Position numbers and translations under genes: made by a program
Shown here: piece by piece, positions 26,748 to 34,870 of the stretch
How positions within the stretch are numbered: position 1 is the stretch's first letter
How the letters are laid out: every line of letters begins with the position of its first letter
Source: Mucilaginibacter arboris
Lineage (GTDB): Bacteria; Bacteroidota; Bacteroidia; Sphingobacteriales; Sphingobacteriaceae
DNA length: 64,000 nt
NCBI RefSeq assembly: GCF_009754915.1
Contig: NZ_WPIK01000009.1
Span: 124,001 to 188,000, forward strand
Direction of reading: 5' to 3'
Notes under the pieces: generated by a model
What the model was told of the DNA's origin: nothing
Databases searched by the model: none
What the model saw: the letters and a program-made list of their open reading frames with translations, nothing else

Positions 26748-27346
26748 AGTTAGCTAAAGATTTTTATCTGTCAAAAGAAGTAGTATCTATTGCCCGTAAT
26801 TTGTTGGGAAAATATCTTTTCACAAATATTAACGGTGAAATTAGTGGCGGTTTTATTGTAGAAACCGAAGCATATCAAGGCATTACTGACAAAGCTTCGC
26901 ACGCTTTTGACAACCGTTTAACCAACCGGACCAAAACGATGTATGAAGCTGGCGGCATTGCTTATGTTTACTTGTGCTACGGCATCCACGAAATGTTAAA
27001 CGTGGTAACTTCTGTAGAAGGCGAACCTCATGCGGTTTTGATCAGAGCTGTAAATCCAACGGAAGGAATTGAGTTGATGTTGGAAAGAAGGAAAATGACT
27101 CGTATCAAAAATAATTTAACGGCTGGTCCGGGTTCTGTTGCCAAAGCGCTGGGTATTTCCAGGAAAATGAATGGCTTGAGTTTTTTGAGCGGGGAGATTT
27201 GGATCGAGGATCGTGGACTAATATTTAATGATGATCAAATTGCTGCAGTTCCGCGTGTTGGCGTAGCTTATGCAAAGGAAGATGCGCTGCTGCCTTATCG
27301 TTTTTATATGAAGGGAAATCCGTACATAAGCAAACCAAATCGATAA
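26744..27346 (+). CDS. DNA-3-methyladenine glycosylase (AAG/MPG family)
   Basis: A 200-residue alkyladenine glycosylase that excises alkylated purines. Typical segments are LARNLLGK-like ARNLLGKYLF, IVETEAYQG (catalytic Glu), MYEAGGIAYVYLCYGIHEMLNVV, LIRAVNPTEGIELM and GPGSVAKALGI. The start appears to be a TTG (26744) overlapping the msrC stop. The pair forms a small damage-repair operon. Confidence 0.9.
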   Translation: MKLAKDFYLSKEVVSIARNLLGKYLFTNINGEISGGFIVETEAYQGITDKASHAFDNRLTNRTKTMYEAGGIAYVYLCYGIHEMLNVVTSVEGEPHAVLIRAVNPTEGIELMLERRKMTRIKNNLTAGPGSVAKALGISRKMNGLSFLSGEIWIEDRGLIFNDDQIAAVPRVGVAYAKEDALLPYRFYMKGNPYISKPNR

Positions 27347-27401
27347 TAACTAAATCAAAATCGCTGTTTTAAGGTTAAGCTTTTATCTAATTTAAAATGA
27401 T

Positions 27402-27899
27402 ATGGGCACAGAAGCAAAAACAGATCAGATAAAATTTTTAAAAGATAAAGTGGAAGATGTGCGGATTGCCATGCTGGTAACCGTAAATGCAAACCACGAA
27501 ATCCATAGCCGCCCGATGGGAACGGCTGATGTGGATGAAGAAGGAAATATCTGGTTTTTTACCAATGAATATTCTTCTAAAGCAGAAGAGATTTCGCATG
27601 AAAATAAAGTGGTGGTAACGTATTCAAATCCAAACAACAATACTTATTTGAGTATTAAAGGCACCGCTTCTTTAGTGGACAATAAGGAAAAGATGAAAAA
27701 GCTTTGGAACCCGATCATCAAAGCTTTTTTTCCGGATGGAATCGATGATCCGAAGTTGACACTATTAAAAGTTGATACCGAAGAAGCTGAATATTGGGAC
27801 AGCAATTCCAGCAAAATGGTAGTTGGTTTCCAAATGTTGAAAGCTGCTATTACGGGAAAACGTTATGATCAGGGCGATCATGGAAAGATTCAATTGTAA
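27402..27899 (+). CDS. Pyridoxamine 5'-phosphate oxidase-like (general stress protein 26 type)
   Basis: A 165-residue flavin-binding split-barrel protein. Typical segments are RIAMLVTVNANHEIHSRPMGT, IWFFTNEYSSKAEEI and YLSIKGTASLVDNKEKMKKLWNP. These proteins bind FMN or F420-type flavins and are induced by stress in other bacteria; the substrate is unknown. A hairpin terminator follows the stop. Confidence 0.88.
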   Translation: MGTEAKTDQIKFLKDKVEDVRIAMLVTVNANHEIHSRPMGTADVDEEGNIWFFTNEYSSKAEEISHENKVVVTYSNPNNNTYLSIKGTASLVDNKEKMKKLWNPIIKAFFPDGIDDPKLTLLKVDTEEAEYWDSNSSKMVVGFQMLKAAITGKRYDQGDHGKIQL

Positions 27900-27921
27900 T
27901 TAGATTAATTTAATGAAACTG

Positions 27922-27950
27922 AAAAGGTGGGCAATTTGTTCACCTTTTTT
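27922..27950 (+). terminator. Terminator after the PNPOx-like gene
   Basis: AAAAGGTG (27922-27929) pairs with CACCTTTT (27941-27948), followed by T residues. A 12-mer copy (27957-27968) follows immediately. Confidence 0.8.
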
Positions 27951-27967
27951 ATATCGTAAAAGAAGCA

Positions 27968-28207
27968 TCAACTAAAATCTATTCCAATAGAATCCTTTTC
28001 TATTTTCTTTATTTCTGCTTGATAACCAGCTATTTCTTTTAAAATTTCCTTTTTTCTGCTGGTTGTTGTATTTGCATTCTTTATTTCTGCTTCTAAACTT
28101 GCAATCCAGCCATTGTGCATTTTAATGGTGCGTTTGCTTTTATAGTTTTTGTAAAGTGTTTTTAGAATGATGATGACAACAAGTGCGGCAAAAGGAGCAA
28201 CAGGCAC
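27968..28207 (-). CDS. Membrane-anchored coiled-coil protein, probably frameshifted at its 5' end
   Basis: The visible 79 residues have a hydrophobic segment (VAPFAALVVIIILKTLY) and a coiled-coil tail. The frame stays open about 115 bp further upstream (GDIVSKNPKTTLLTTFTAILETAIQ) but has no start. An ATG overlapping the stop of the upstream gene (ATGA, 28327) gives MSDTFR in another phase; one extra G at the GGG near 28310 would join the two into a roughly 120-residue protein. So either a frameshift or a sequencing error is likely. Function unknown. Confidence 0.55.
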   Translation of the reverse strand: MPVAPFAALVVIIILKTLYKNYKSKRTIKMHNGWIASLEAEIKNANTTTSRKKEILKEIAGYQAEIKKIEKDSIGIDFS

Positions 28208-28328
28208 AGCAATTTGTCTGTAATCATCATTTTTAATATGTTGAATTGCTGTTTCTAATATTGCAGTAAAAGTAGTTAGTAAGGTGGTTTTAGGATTTTT
28301 AGAAACTATATCACCCGAAAGGTGTCGC

Positions 28329-28532
28329 TCATTTCATAAATTCCATTAACCTTCTACTATCTTCTTTATTGTAATTTTGAGAGATAGTGATCTTTTCACC
28401 ATTATCTTTTTTGGTAAAAGTAATGTTTTTCGAATTTCTAACCTTTAAATAAAGCGCAATTATAGTCCAAATAGCAACAATAGCTGATAAGCCAACTATG
28501 ATAGCTGAGATAATTGTTCCTGTGCTTTGCAT
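28329..28532 (-). CDS. Small single-pass membrane protein
   Basis: A 67-residue product with one N-terminal transmembrane helix (about 8-30) and a charged cytoplasmic tail, SKNITFTKKDNGEKITISQNYNKEDSRRLMEFMK. I do not recognise the family. Its stop overlaps the ATG of the next gene, suggesting a translationally coupled pair of membrane proteins. Confidence 0.6.
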   Translation of the reverse strand: MQSTGTIISAIIVGLSAIVAIWTIIALYLKVRNSKNITFTKKDNGEKITISQNYNKEDSRRLMEFMK

Positions 28533-28670
28533 ACTTGTTTAATTACTTGACAAATCAAAACTACAAAATTATTTGCAAGTAGTTTTACGATTAAAAATCT
28601 AATAAGTGTTTTTATTTGTTTTCAGTGCCTAAAAACAGATTTATACCATACTTTAGTTGTAATTTTTTTC

Positions 28671-29573
28671 ATGTTAAAGATAGCTTTCGATCCAATTTAC
28701 GCGCATCCTTTGCCGGAAAGCCATCGTTTTCCAATGTTAAAATACGAACTGATTCCGGCGCAATTACTGCATGAAGGCGTGATTTCTTCGGAAAATATCT
28801 TCTCTCCAAAACCAGTAAAAGAAGAAGTGATTTTATGGACGCATGACGAAAATTACTGGCAGCAATTACGCGATTTAACTTTACCGCCAAAAGAACAGCG
28901 GCGCATTGGTTTTCCGTTAACCGCGCAATTGGTAGAACGGGAAATCAGGATTGCACAGGGAACAATTGATGGCTGTCATTTCGCTTTTGAAAACGGTATT
29001 GCTTTTAATGTTGCCGGCGGTACGCACCATGCGGGCAGCAATTGGGGCGAAGGTTTTTGTATGCTGAACGATCAGGCGATTGCTGCAAATTACCTGCTAA
29101 AAGAAGCATTGGCAAAATCTATTTTAATTGTTGATCTGGATGTGCACCAGGGAAACGGAACGGCAGAGATTTTTGAACACCAGCCACAGGTTTTTACTTT
29201 TTCAATGCATGGCGCTAATAATTTTCCGTACCGAAAAGAACGTTCTGACCTGGATATTCCGTTGCTTGATCAAATGGGAGATGATGCTTATTTTACCCTG
29301 CTAAAAGAAGCATTGCCCGGGTTAATCGATCAGGTAAAACCTGATTTTATTTTTTATTTGGCTGGTGTAGATGTACTTTCAACCGACAAATTAGGAAAGC
29401 TCGCTTTAACCAAAGAAGGCTGCAAACAACGTGATGAATTTGTATTAAATTTATGCCATAAAAACAGCATTCCGGTGCAGGTAAGTATGGGTGGCGGTTA
29501 TTCTACACATATTAAAGATATTGTTGAAGCGCATTGCAATACTTATAAAGCTGCGATAGAACTTTATTTTTAA
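28671..29573 (+). CDS. Histone deacetylase-family protein (AcuC/HDAC-like)
   Basis: A 300-residue arginase-deacetylase-fold protein. The catalytic His pair is in VAGGTHHAG, zinc ligands are in VDLDVHQGNGTA, and a Gly-rich VSMGGGYS lies near the C-terminus. Bacterial members deacetylate proteins, polyamines or acetoin-related substrates. The gene contains two exact copies of the 12-mer in frame (29098, 29302; each reads LKEA) and one sister motif (29459; HKNSI). Confidence 0.88.
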   Translation: MLKIAFDPIYAHPLPESHRFPMLKYELIPAQLLHEGVISSENIFSPKPVKEEVILWTHDENYWQQLRDLTLPPKEQRRIGFPLTAQLVEREIRIAQGTIDGCHFAFENGIAFNVAGGTHHAGSNWGEGFCMLNDQAIAANYLLKEALAKSILIVDLDVHQGNGTAEIFEHQPQVFTFSMHGANNFPYRKERSDLDIPLLDQMGDDAYFTLLKEALPGLIDQVKPDFIFYLAGVDVLSTDKLGKLALTKEGCKQRDEFVLNLCHKNSIPVQVSMGGGYSTHIKDIVEAHCNTYKAAIELYF

Positions 29574-30961
29574 GCTTTTGCAAGGGTAATGTCCAAAGTA
29601 GAAAGCTTGCTTTGTTCCAGTTTTTTACTTAGATAATTAAAGCGGAAGTAGAGCAGGAGGGCGGCCACCATCAACCCTAAAGTTAAACCAAACCAAATGC
29701 CAGAAGCACCAAAGCCAAGTTTGATACCAAGCAAATAGCCAAAGGGTAAACCCAAAACCCAGTAAGCCAGAAAAGTGATAAAAGCCGGGATTTTAACATC
29801 ACCAATGCCACGCAAAATCCCTAAACCTACAACCTGTGTACCGTCAAATAACTGGAACAACGCGGCTATCAGAAGCAATTGGGCAGTAAGGGCAACCACG
29901 TTTTTATCATCTGTATAAACCCATGGAATAAGATGATTGCCAAACATAAAAACCAATGCCATGCAACCCATCAGCAACAATACGATATGATAGCTGGCCA
30001 AGGCCGATTTTCTTAAATCGCCGTAACTTTCGGCGCCAAAAGAATGTCCGGATTTAATAGCAGCAGCAGCGCCAATTCCGCTGGCCATCATATAAGTAAT
30101 GGCAGCGAGGTTAATGGCAACCTGATGCGCTGCTAATTGTATGGTTCCTAATGTACCGATCAGGATTGCTGCACCGCTAAAAGCACTGATCTCAAAAGTA
30201 GATTGCATGGCAACAGGCGTACCAATTTTTAAAATGCGCCAGCCAACAGTAGGGTCCAAGCTGAAAAAACTAAATCCGGACAAATATTTTTCAAAATGTT
30301 TTGATTTGAAAACATAGAACGACATGATGACCGCCATTACAGAACGGTCAATTAATGTACTAAAACCAATTCCTCTAATGCCCATTGGTTCCATTCCGAA
30401 CAAACCTTTTACGAAAATAATGCCGAGGCAAACGTTCAGTATATTTCCCCAAATGGAGATCAGCATGGCTTGTTTGGTAAAACCTAAACCTTCTGCAAAT
30501 TGCTTAAAGGTGTTAAAAACCATTAGCGGAATAATGGAAGCGCCCATTAAAATTAGAAATGGTTTAGCCTGATGGATAACTTCAGCAGGCTGATCTAAAT
30601 GATTAAGTACGGTTACCGAGCCAAAAAAAACCAGCAGGAAAAGGAGCAGGCCGATCAGCATATTGATTTGAAAACTGGCAGATAAAAGTTGCGCGCAGAA
30701 ACCGTAATTTTTGCGTCCGTTCTCCTGGGCAATCAACGGGGTTAAGCCGTAAGCAATGCCAATCCCTATTACCAAAACCATCATAAAAACACTGTTGACC
30801 AGCGAAACAGCAGCCAGCGCAGTAGTGCCAACAAAGCGGCCTGCAATAATACTATCAGCGGTTTGAACCAATACTTGTCCCAATTGCGAGATCACGACGG
30901 GAGTTGCAAGCCTTAAATTAGCACGATAATAAGGCTGGTAAATGGCGTAGTGTTTTTTCAT
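29570..30961 (-). CDS. MATE-family multidrug/sodium antiporter
   Basis: A 463-residue protein with 12 predicted transmembrane helices in two repeats and the MATE-typical start LRLATPVVISQLGQVLVQTADSIIAGRFVGTTALAAVSL. MATE exporters extrude cationic drugs in exchange for Na+ or H+. The start is the ATG at 30961 (MKKHYAIYQ); the longer frame runs through a 12-mer copy at 30965-30976. It converges with the HDAC-like gene, whose stop it overlaps. Confidence 0.92.
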   Translation of the reverse strand: MKKHYAIYQPYYRANLRLATPVVISQLGQVLVQTADSIIAGRFVGTTALAAVSLVNSVFMMVLVIGIGIAYGLTPLIAQENGRKNYGFCAQLLSASFQINMLIGLLLFLLVFFGSVTVLNHLDQPAEVIHQAKPFLILMGASIIPLMVFNTFKQFAEGLGFTKQAMLISIWGNILNVCLGIIFVKGLFGMEPMGIRGIGFSTLIDRSVMAVIMSFYVFKSKHFEKYLSGFSFFSLDPTVGWRILKIGTPVAMQSTFEISAFSGAAILIGTLGTIQLAAHQVAINLAAITYMMASGIGAAAAIKSGHSFGAESYGDLRKSALASYHIVLLLMGCMALVFMFGNHLIPWVYTDDKNVVALTAQLLLIAALFQLFDGTQVVGLGILRGIGDVKIPAFITFLAYWVLGLPFGYLLGIKLGFGASGIWFGLTLGLMVAALLLYFRFNYLSKKLEQSKLSTLDITLAKA

Positions 30962-31011
30962 GGGTAAAAGAAGCAACAGGTTTTAGGTTGATAAAAGAAG
31001 TGTTGCGCTGA

Positions 31012-31638
31012 TCAGGAAGCAGCGGTATAGTATTCTTCTTTTTCTGTAGTATGGACACGGATAACGCCAGAAAGCACTAAGTTTACCAAAATGCGTTGTG
31101 CCCGCCTTCGGCTCAGGTTCAGTAAATCGCAGTATTCTTTTACGGTGATCCTTTCCTGCTGATGTAAATATTCTAACAAAGCTTTTTCTTTGGAAGAATA
31201 CTCGATCAGTACGCCATCATCATTATTAGACCTTTTTAAAACATCGACCACAATTTTGCTGGCCAGCATACTTTTATCATTAGTGCGGATATAAACCCAC
31301 CACTTACCGTCTTCGCCTAAAGAATAATGCGGTTTTAAATTACTTGGCCCTATTTCTGCAACTAATACCAGCTTGTTATCTACATAAACCTCTTCAAAAT
31401 TTGGTTCTAAAGCTGGCCGGCAGAAAAAGTTGGCAGCACGGGTAATCATGTATTTTTCTTCGTCTTCAGATTTTACGCCTTTTATCGTACCGTCATCCAA
31501 AACACCAATCAACAAACGGCCGCCTTTATTATTGGCAAAAGCAACCAATGTTTTGGCAATTTTTTCGCAACTGGTAATTGTTTTTTTAAAGTCCTGCGTA
31601 ACACCTTCGCCTTCCATAATCATTCTTTTGATGTTCAT
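31012..31638 (-). CDS. AlbA_2 (Schlafen-like) domain protein with C-terminal helix-turn-helix
   Basis: A 208-residue product. The N-terminal AlbA_2 domain (about 8-135) shows GEGVTQDFKKTI, LVAFANNKGGRLLIGVLDDGTIKGV and LVAEIGPSNLKPHY. The C-terminal winged helix (about 150-205) shows KEYCDLLNLSRRRAQRILVNLVLSGVI. Such proteins are usually annotated as putative transcriptional regulators. It overlaps the upstream acetyltransferase gene by 4 bp. Confidence 0.85.
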   Translation of the reverse strand: MNIKRMIMEGEGVTQDFKKTITSCEKIAKTLVAFANNKGGRLLIGVLDDGTIKGVKSEDEEKYMITRAANFFCRPALEPNFEEVYVDNKLVLVAEIGPSNLKPHYSLGEDGKWWVYIRTNDKSMLASKIVVDVLKRSNNDDGVLIEYSSKEKALLEYLHQQERITVKEYCDLLNLSRRRAQRILVNLVLSGVIRVHTTEKEEYYTAAS

Positions 31639-32111
31639 GCAGTACCCTCCAATTGCTGTAGGCCCGGATTAAAAATTTCCATCCAGCGGTCGTGGCTTTT
31701 CAGCTTTTTAAAACCAAACTGTTCATATAAACCATGGGCATCAGCGGTAGCTAAAGCCCAGCGGCGCAAGTTTTGTAAATCTGGCTGATTGCGGATCGTT
31801 TGCATCAACCATTTAGATAAACCCGATTTCCGGTAATCCGGTAAAATAAAAACATCGCACAAGTAGGCAAATGTTGCGAAATCGGTAATTAAACGGGCAA
31901 AACCAACCTGTTTTTGTTGTTGATAAACGCCAAAACAAAGCGAGTTTTGTATAGAAGTTTCTACTGTTTGCCTACTAATACCTTTGCCCCAGTAGGATTG
32001 TTTATCCAGGAAATAATGGATTACATTAATATCCAGCAAAGTTTTATCTGTAGAAATCAGGAAACCCTTTTTTAGAAAAGCATCGTCATTCATGATCACT
32101 TTTGTACCCAT
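31635..32111 (-). CDS. GNAT-family N-acetyltransferase
   Basis: A 158-residue GNAT protein. The acetyl-CoA pyrophosphate loop is in VFILPDYRKSGLSKWLMQTI, preceded by QVGFARLITDFATFAYLCDVF, and the C-terminal part has ATADAHGLYEQFGFKKL. The fold is clear but the substrate is not. It is coupled to the AlbA_2 gene. Confidence 0.9.
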   Translation of the reverse strand: MGTKVIMNDDAFLKKGFLISTDKTLLDINVIHYFLDKQSYWGKGISRQTVETSIQNSLCFGVYQQQKQVGFARLITDFATFAYLCDVFILPDYRKSGLSKWLMQTIRNQPDLQNLRRWALATADAHGLYEQFGFKKLKSHDRWMEIFNPGLQQLEGTA

Positions 32112-32257
32112 AATTATTTGTGCCCAGAGAAATTTTCATGAAGACAGCTATACAAATATAATTGCTTTAAACCAATTGCTGTTAAAGGCCAATGCAGCGT
32201 TTTAAATTATGATATTAAAATGCCAGTACCAAATGCTGTTTTTATCGGTATAAAAAC

Positions 32258-32292
32258 AAAAAGCCCGCCGAAACAAATCCGGAAGGCTTTTA
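32258..32292 (-). terminator. Terminator of the DUF2383 gene
   Basis: On the minus strand AAAAGCC pairs with GGCTTTTT across a 20-nt loop (32291-32258), followed by further T residues. A sister-motif copy lies beyond it (32233-32244). Confidence 0.7.
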
Positions 32293-32310
32293 GAAGTTTT
32301 TATTGGAAGA

Positions 32311-32766
32311 TTAGCTTTGCATATCTCTCAGCATTTTAATTTTATCGTGGGAAAATTTTAGTTTGGCTTGTTGTTCTGCAATCATGTCGTGTAAATATTT
32401 TGGCAAATCCTCCTCGGCCAAAGCAGATTTATAGGCTGATTGTGCAGCATCTTCCCCTTTTTCGCAGTTGGCAAGTATAGAATGCCGGTCGTGGCCGGTA
32501 AAAGTAGCTTTTACATCCATCCAGGCACGGTAAATTTTACCACTGTTGGTAGTCCCTTCTGCCGCTTCTCCTTTAAGTACTAAAACTTCTGTGGCCAGAG
32601 CCATTTTACATTCATGGCTTTCGTGGACCATGTGTTCAAATAATTCTTTCAAATCGGCATTTTCTCCTGTCGATTCTTTAATTGCCTTATCGTAACCAGC
32701 AATACGGTCATTATTAATTTCAATCAGGTCATTTAAAACTTCAATTGTTGCTTCGTTTTGTATCAT
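32311..32766 (-). CDS. PA2169-type four-helix-bundle protein (DUF2383)
   Basis: A 151-residue helical protein: LNDLIEINNDRIAGYDKAI, FEHMVHESHECKMAL, GTTNSGKIYRAWMDVKATFTGHDRHSIL and CEKGEDAAQSAYKSAL. This is the DUF2383 ferritin-like fold, common in Bacteroidota and linked with stress responses, with no proven reaction. It reads as a single-gene unit with its own terminator. Confidence 0.88.
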   Translation of the reverse strand: MIQNEATIEVLNDLIEINNDRIAGYDKAIKESTGENADLKELFEHMVHESHECKMALATEVLVLKGEAAEGTTNSGKIYRAWMDVKATFTGHDRHSILANCEKGEDAAQSAYKSALAEEDLPKYLHDMIAEQQAKLKFSHDKIKMLRDMQS

Positions 32767-32954
32767 GGTTTTAAAGTTTAATTTTTATAGAAGCAATCGG
32801 CAACTTTTTTTGTTTAAAAAGAAACACAATATTATCCATACCGGTGTTGTAACTTAAATTAAGCAGAAGCTTGTATTTATGCTGCCGGAATTGGCAGGAT
32901 AATTGGGACCGTAACAAAATCAACTAAAATAATAAACATTTAAACTAAAACAGT

Positions 32955-33191
32955 ATGTCAAATCAACACCCGGAACACACCGAAGGGCCAGTTGCAACCG
33001 CAATTGAGAACCAAACTGCAAAATTACCTTCAGATATTTTTTTATGGGCAGCTTTAGGCTCTATCGGAGTTTCTTTAATACTTAAAGTTAAAGGAAGCAG
33101 GCATAATGCACTTTTTGTAGGACAATGGGCAGCGCCATTTTTATTGTTGGGCCTTTATAACAAATTAGTAAAAGTTGAAGGCAACGATTAA
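32955..33191 (+). CDS. Small membrane protein of unknown function
   Basis: A 78-residue protein with a hydrophilic N-terminus and two hydrophobic segments (FLWAALGSIGVSLIL and WAAPFLLLGLYNKLV). The ATG lies in a clear gene-free gap and a strong terminator follows, which supports expression. The divergent DUF2383 neighbour suggests a shared stress context, but this is inference. Confidence 0.7.
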   Translation: MSNQHPEHTEGPVATAIENQTAKLPSDIFLWAALGSIGVSLILKVKGSRHNALFVGQWAAPFLLLGLYNKLVKVEGND

Positions 33192-33218
33192 AAATTTATT
33201 TTTCCTTTTTTATGTATC

Positions 33219-33252
33219 AGCGTTTCGGTCAACAATCGGAACGCTTTTTTTA
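33219..33252 (+). terminator. Terminator after the small membrane protein gene
   Basis: AGCGTTTCG (33219-33227) pairs with CGGAACGCT (33237-33245) with one G-U pair, followed by T7. A minus-strand 12-mer copy (33252-33263) follows at once. Confidence 0.8.
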
Positions 33253-33333
33253 TGCTTCTTTTAGCAAATAAAAATTATTAATTGAAACACGTAAGTGCAT
33301 CTTGCGTTTTGCTGGTATAAAAGAAGCATTGTG

Positions 33334-34323
33334 ATGAAATACAGAAAACTGGGCAGCACCGATGAAAAATTATCGATAATTGGTTTAGGTTGTATGGGCA
33401 TGAGCCATGCTTATGGAACAACGAATGATGAAGAATCCATTGCAACACTAAATTTAGCTTTAGATCTTGGCATTAACTTTTGGGATACGGCCGATGTTTA
33501 CGGCCCGCATACAAATGAAGAACTGATTGCAAAAGTTTTAGTGCCAAACCGGAATAAGGTTTTTATTGCTACTAAATTTGGTTTTAAGCCGGGCGAAAAA
33601 GGGAAACTAAGTATGTTTGATGGTTCTCCGGCGTATTTAAAAAAAGCCTGTGAAGGTAGTTTAAAACGTTTAGGTGTTGATGTAATTGACCTATATTATG
33701 CACACCGTGTAGATCCGAATATTCCGGTGGAAGAAACTGTAGGCGCTATGGGCGAACTGGTTAAAGAAGGCAAAGTGCGTTTTTTAGGTTTATCAGAAGC
33801 ATCGGCCACTTCGATCCGTAAAGCTCATGCAGAACATCCGGTTTCTGCTATCCAGTCTGAATATTCTTTCATCACACGTGACCCTGAAAAAGAAATACTT
33901 CCTTTATGCCGGGAATTGTCTATTTCATTTGTGCCTTTTAGTCCGCTTTCCCGCGGTTTGTTTACTGAAACTTCTGTTTCTGCAGGGCAACTAAAAGACA
34001 ATGATTTCCGGAAATCACTCCCTCGTTTCAAAGAAGAAAAATACCTTAAAAATAACCAGCAATTGGCTGCTGCTTTAAAACAGTTTGCGGCATCAAAAGA
34101 AATTACGCCTGCACAATTGGCCTTGGCCTGGGTTTTGGCGCAAGGCGAGGAGGTTATTCCAATTCCGGGGACTAAAAAACGAAAATACCTGGAAGAAAAT
34201 GCAGGTGCGGCAAATGTAGGTTTATCAGCAGATGATTTACAGGAAATTGAAGAGATACTGAAAACTTATCCGCATGTTGGAGAACGCTATTATGAAGAAT
34301 CCATGAAAATGGTGAACAATTAA
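33334..34323 (+). CDS. Aldo/keto reductase
   Basis: A 329-residue NADPH-dependent (beta/alpha)8 reductase. It has the N-terminal [23 protein letters not shown], the active-site Asp/Tyr in FWDTADVYG, the Lys in FIATKFGF, the His in YYAHRVDP and the NADP motif IPIPGTKK. It belongs to the AKR13/YajO-like group that reduces aldehydes and ketones. The ATG at 33334 is the family start; the upstream frame to 33295 passes through a 12-mer copy (33318-33329). Confidence 0.93.
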   Translation: MKYRKLGSTDEKLSIIGLGCMGMSHAYGTTNDEESIATLNLALDLGINFWDTADVYGPHTNEELIAKVLVPNRNKVFIATKFGFKPGEKGKLSMFDGSPAYLKKACEGSLKRLGVDVIDLYYAHRVDPNIPVEETVGAMGELVKEGKVRFLGLSEASATSIRKAHAEHPVSAIQSEYSFITRDPEKEILPLCRELSISFVPFSPLSRGLFTETSVSAGQLKDNDFRKSLPRFKEEKYLKNNQQLAAALKQFAASKEITPAQLALAWVLAQGEEVIPIPGTKKRKYLEENAGAANVGLSADDLQEIEEILKTYPHVGERYYEESMKMVNN

Positions 34324-34357
34324 TCTCAAAAAATCCTTCATAAAAATCAGCGGCAAA

Positions 34358-34741
34358 ATGTACAACCCTTTCGTAACGTTATTTATTCTGGCTATCCCGG
34401 TTGCATGTATTGCATGGACGGTTACGCACGAAGAAGTTTTTAAAGAAATTAGGGAATTTTGCGTTAAAAACAGCCATGAACAGAAAACTTTGGCAGGCAG
34501 AAAATTTTTCTACCTGTTTACCTGCGAATACTGTTTCAGCCATTACGTTACTATTTTTATGCTGATTATTACCGGTTACAAATTAATTTATGCTGATTGG
34601 CGCGGCTATTTTATTGCCGGTTTTAGCCTGGTTTGGATTGCTAATATTTACATGAGTTTATACGGTTTGCTTCGTACGGATATTAAAGTAGAAAAAACGG
34701 AAGCAACAATGAAGGAGAAGCTGCTGGAAAATCAGGATTAA
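34358..34741 (+). CDS. Membrane protein with CxxC motif, DUF1360-like
   Basis: A 127-residue protein with about three transmembrane segments. CEYCFSHYVTIF in the middle resembles the Cys-x-x-Cys...Trp/His segment of DUF1360 membrane proteins, whose role is unknown. It follows the aldo/keto reductase by 34 bp and may be co-transcribed. Confidence 0.65.
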   Translation: MYNPFVTLFILAIPVACIAWTVTHEEVFKEIREFCVKNSHEQKTLAGRKFFYLFTCEYCFSHYVTIFMLIITGYKLIYADWRGYFIAGFSLVWIANIYMSLYGLLRTDIKVEKTEATMKEKLLENQD

Positions 34742-34870
34742 CATCAATTTTTAACCGATAAAAGAAGCATTGCGTTTGCATCCTGTCAACCTGTCATTTT
34801 TACGTCTTCAAAAAGCGTTTGGAACTATTGTTGTTTTCCCTTTTCCAACTAAAATTAATCATTTAAAGTT

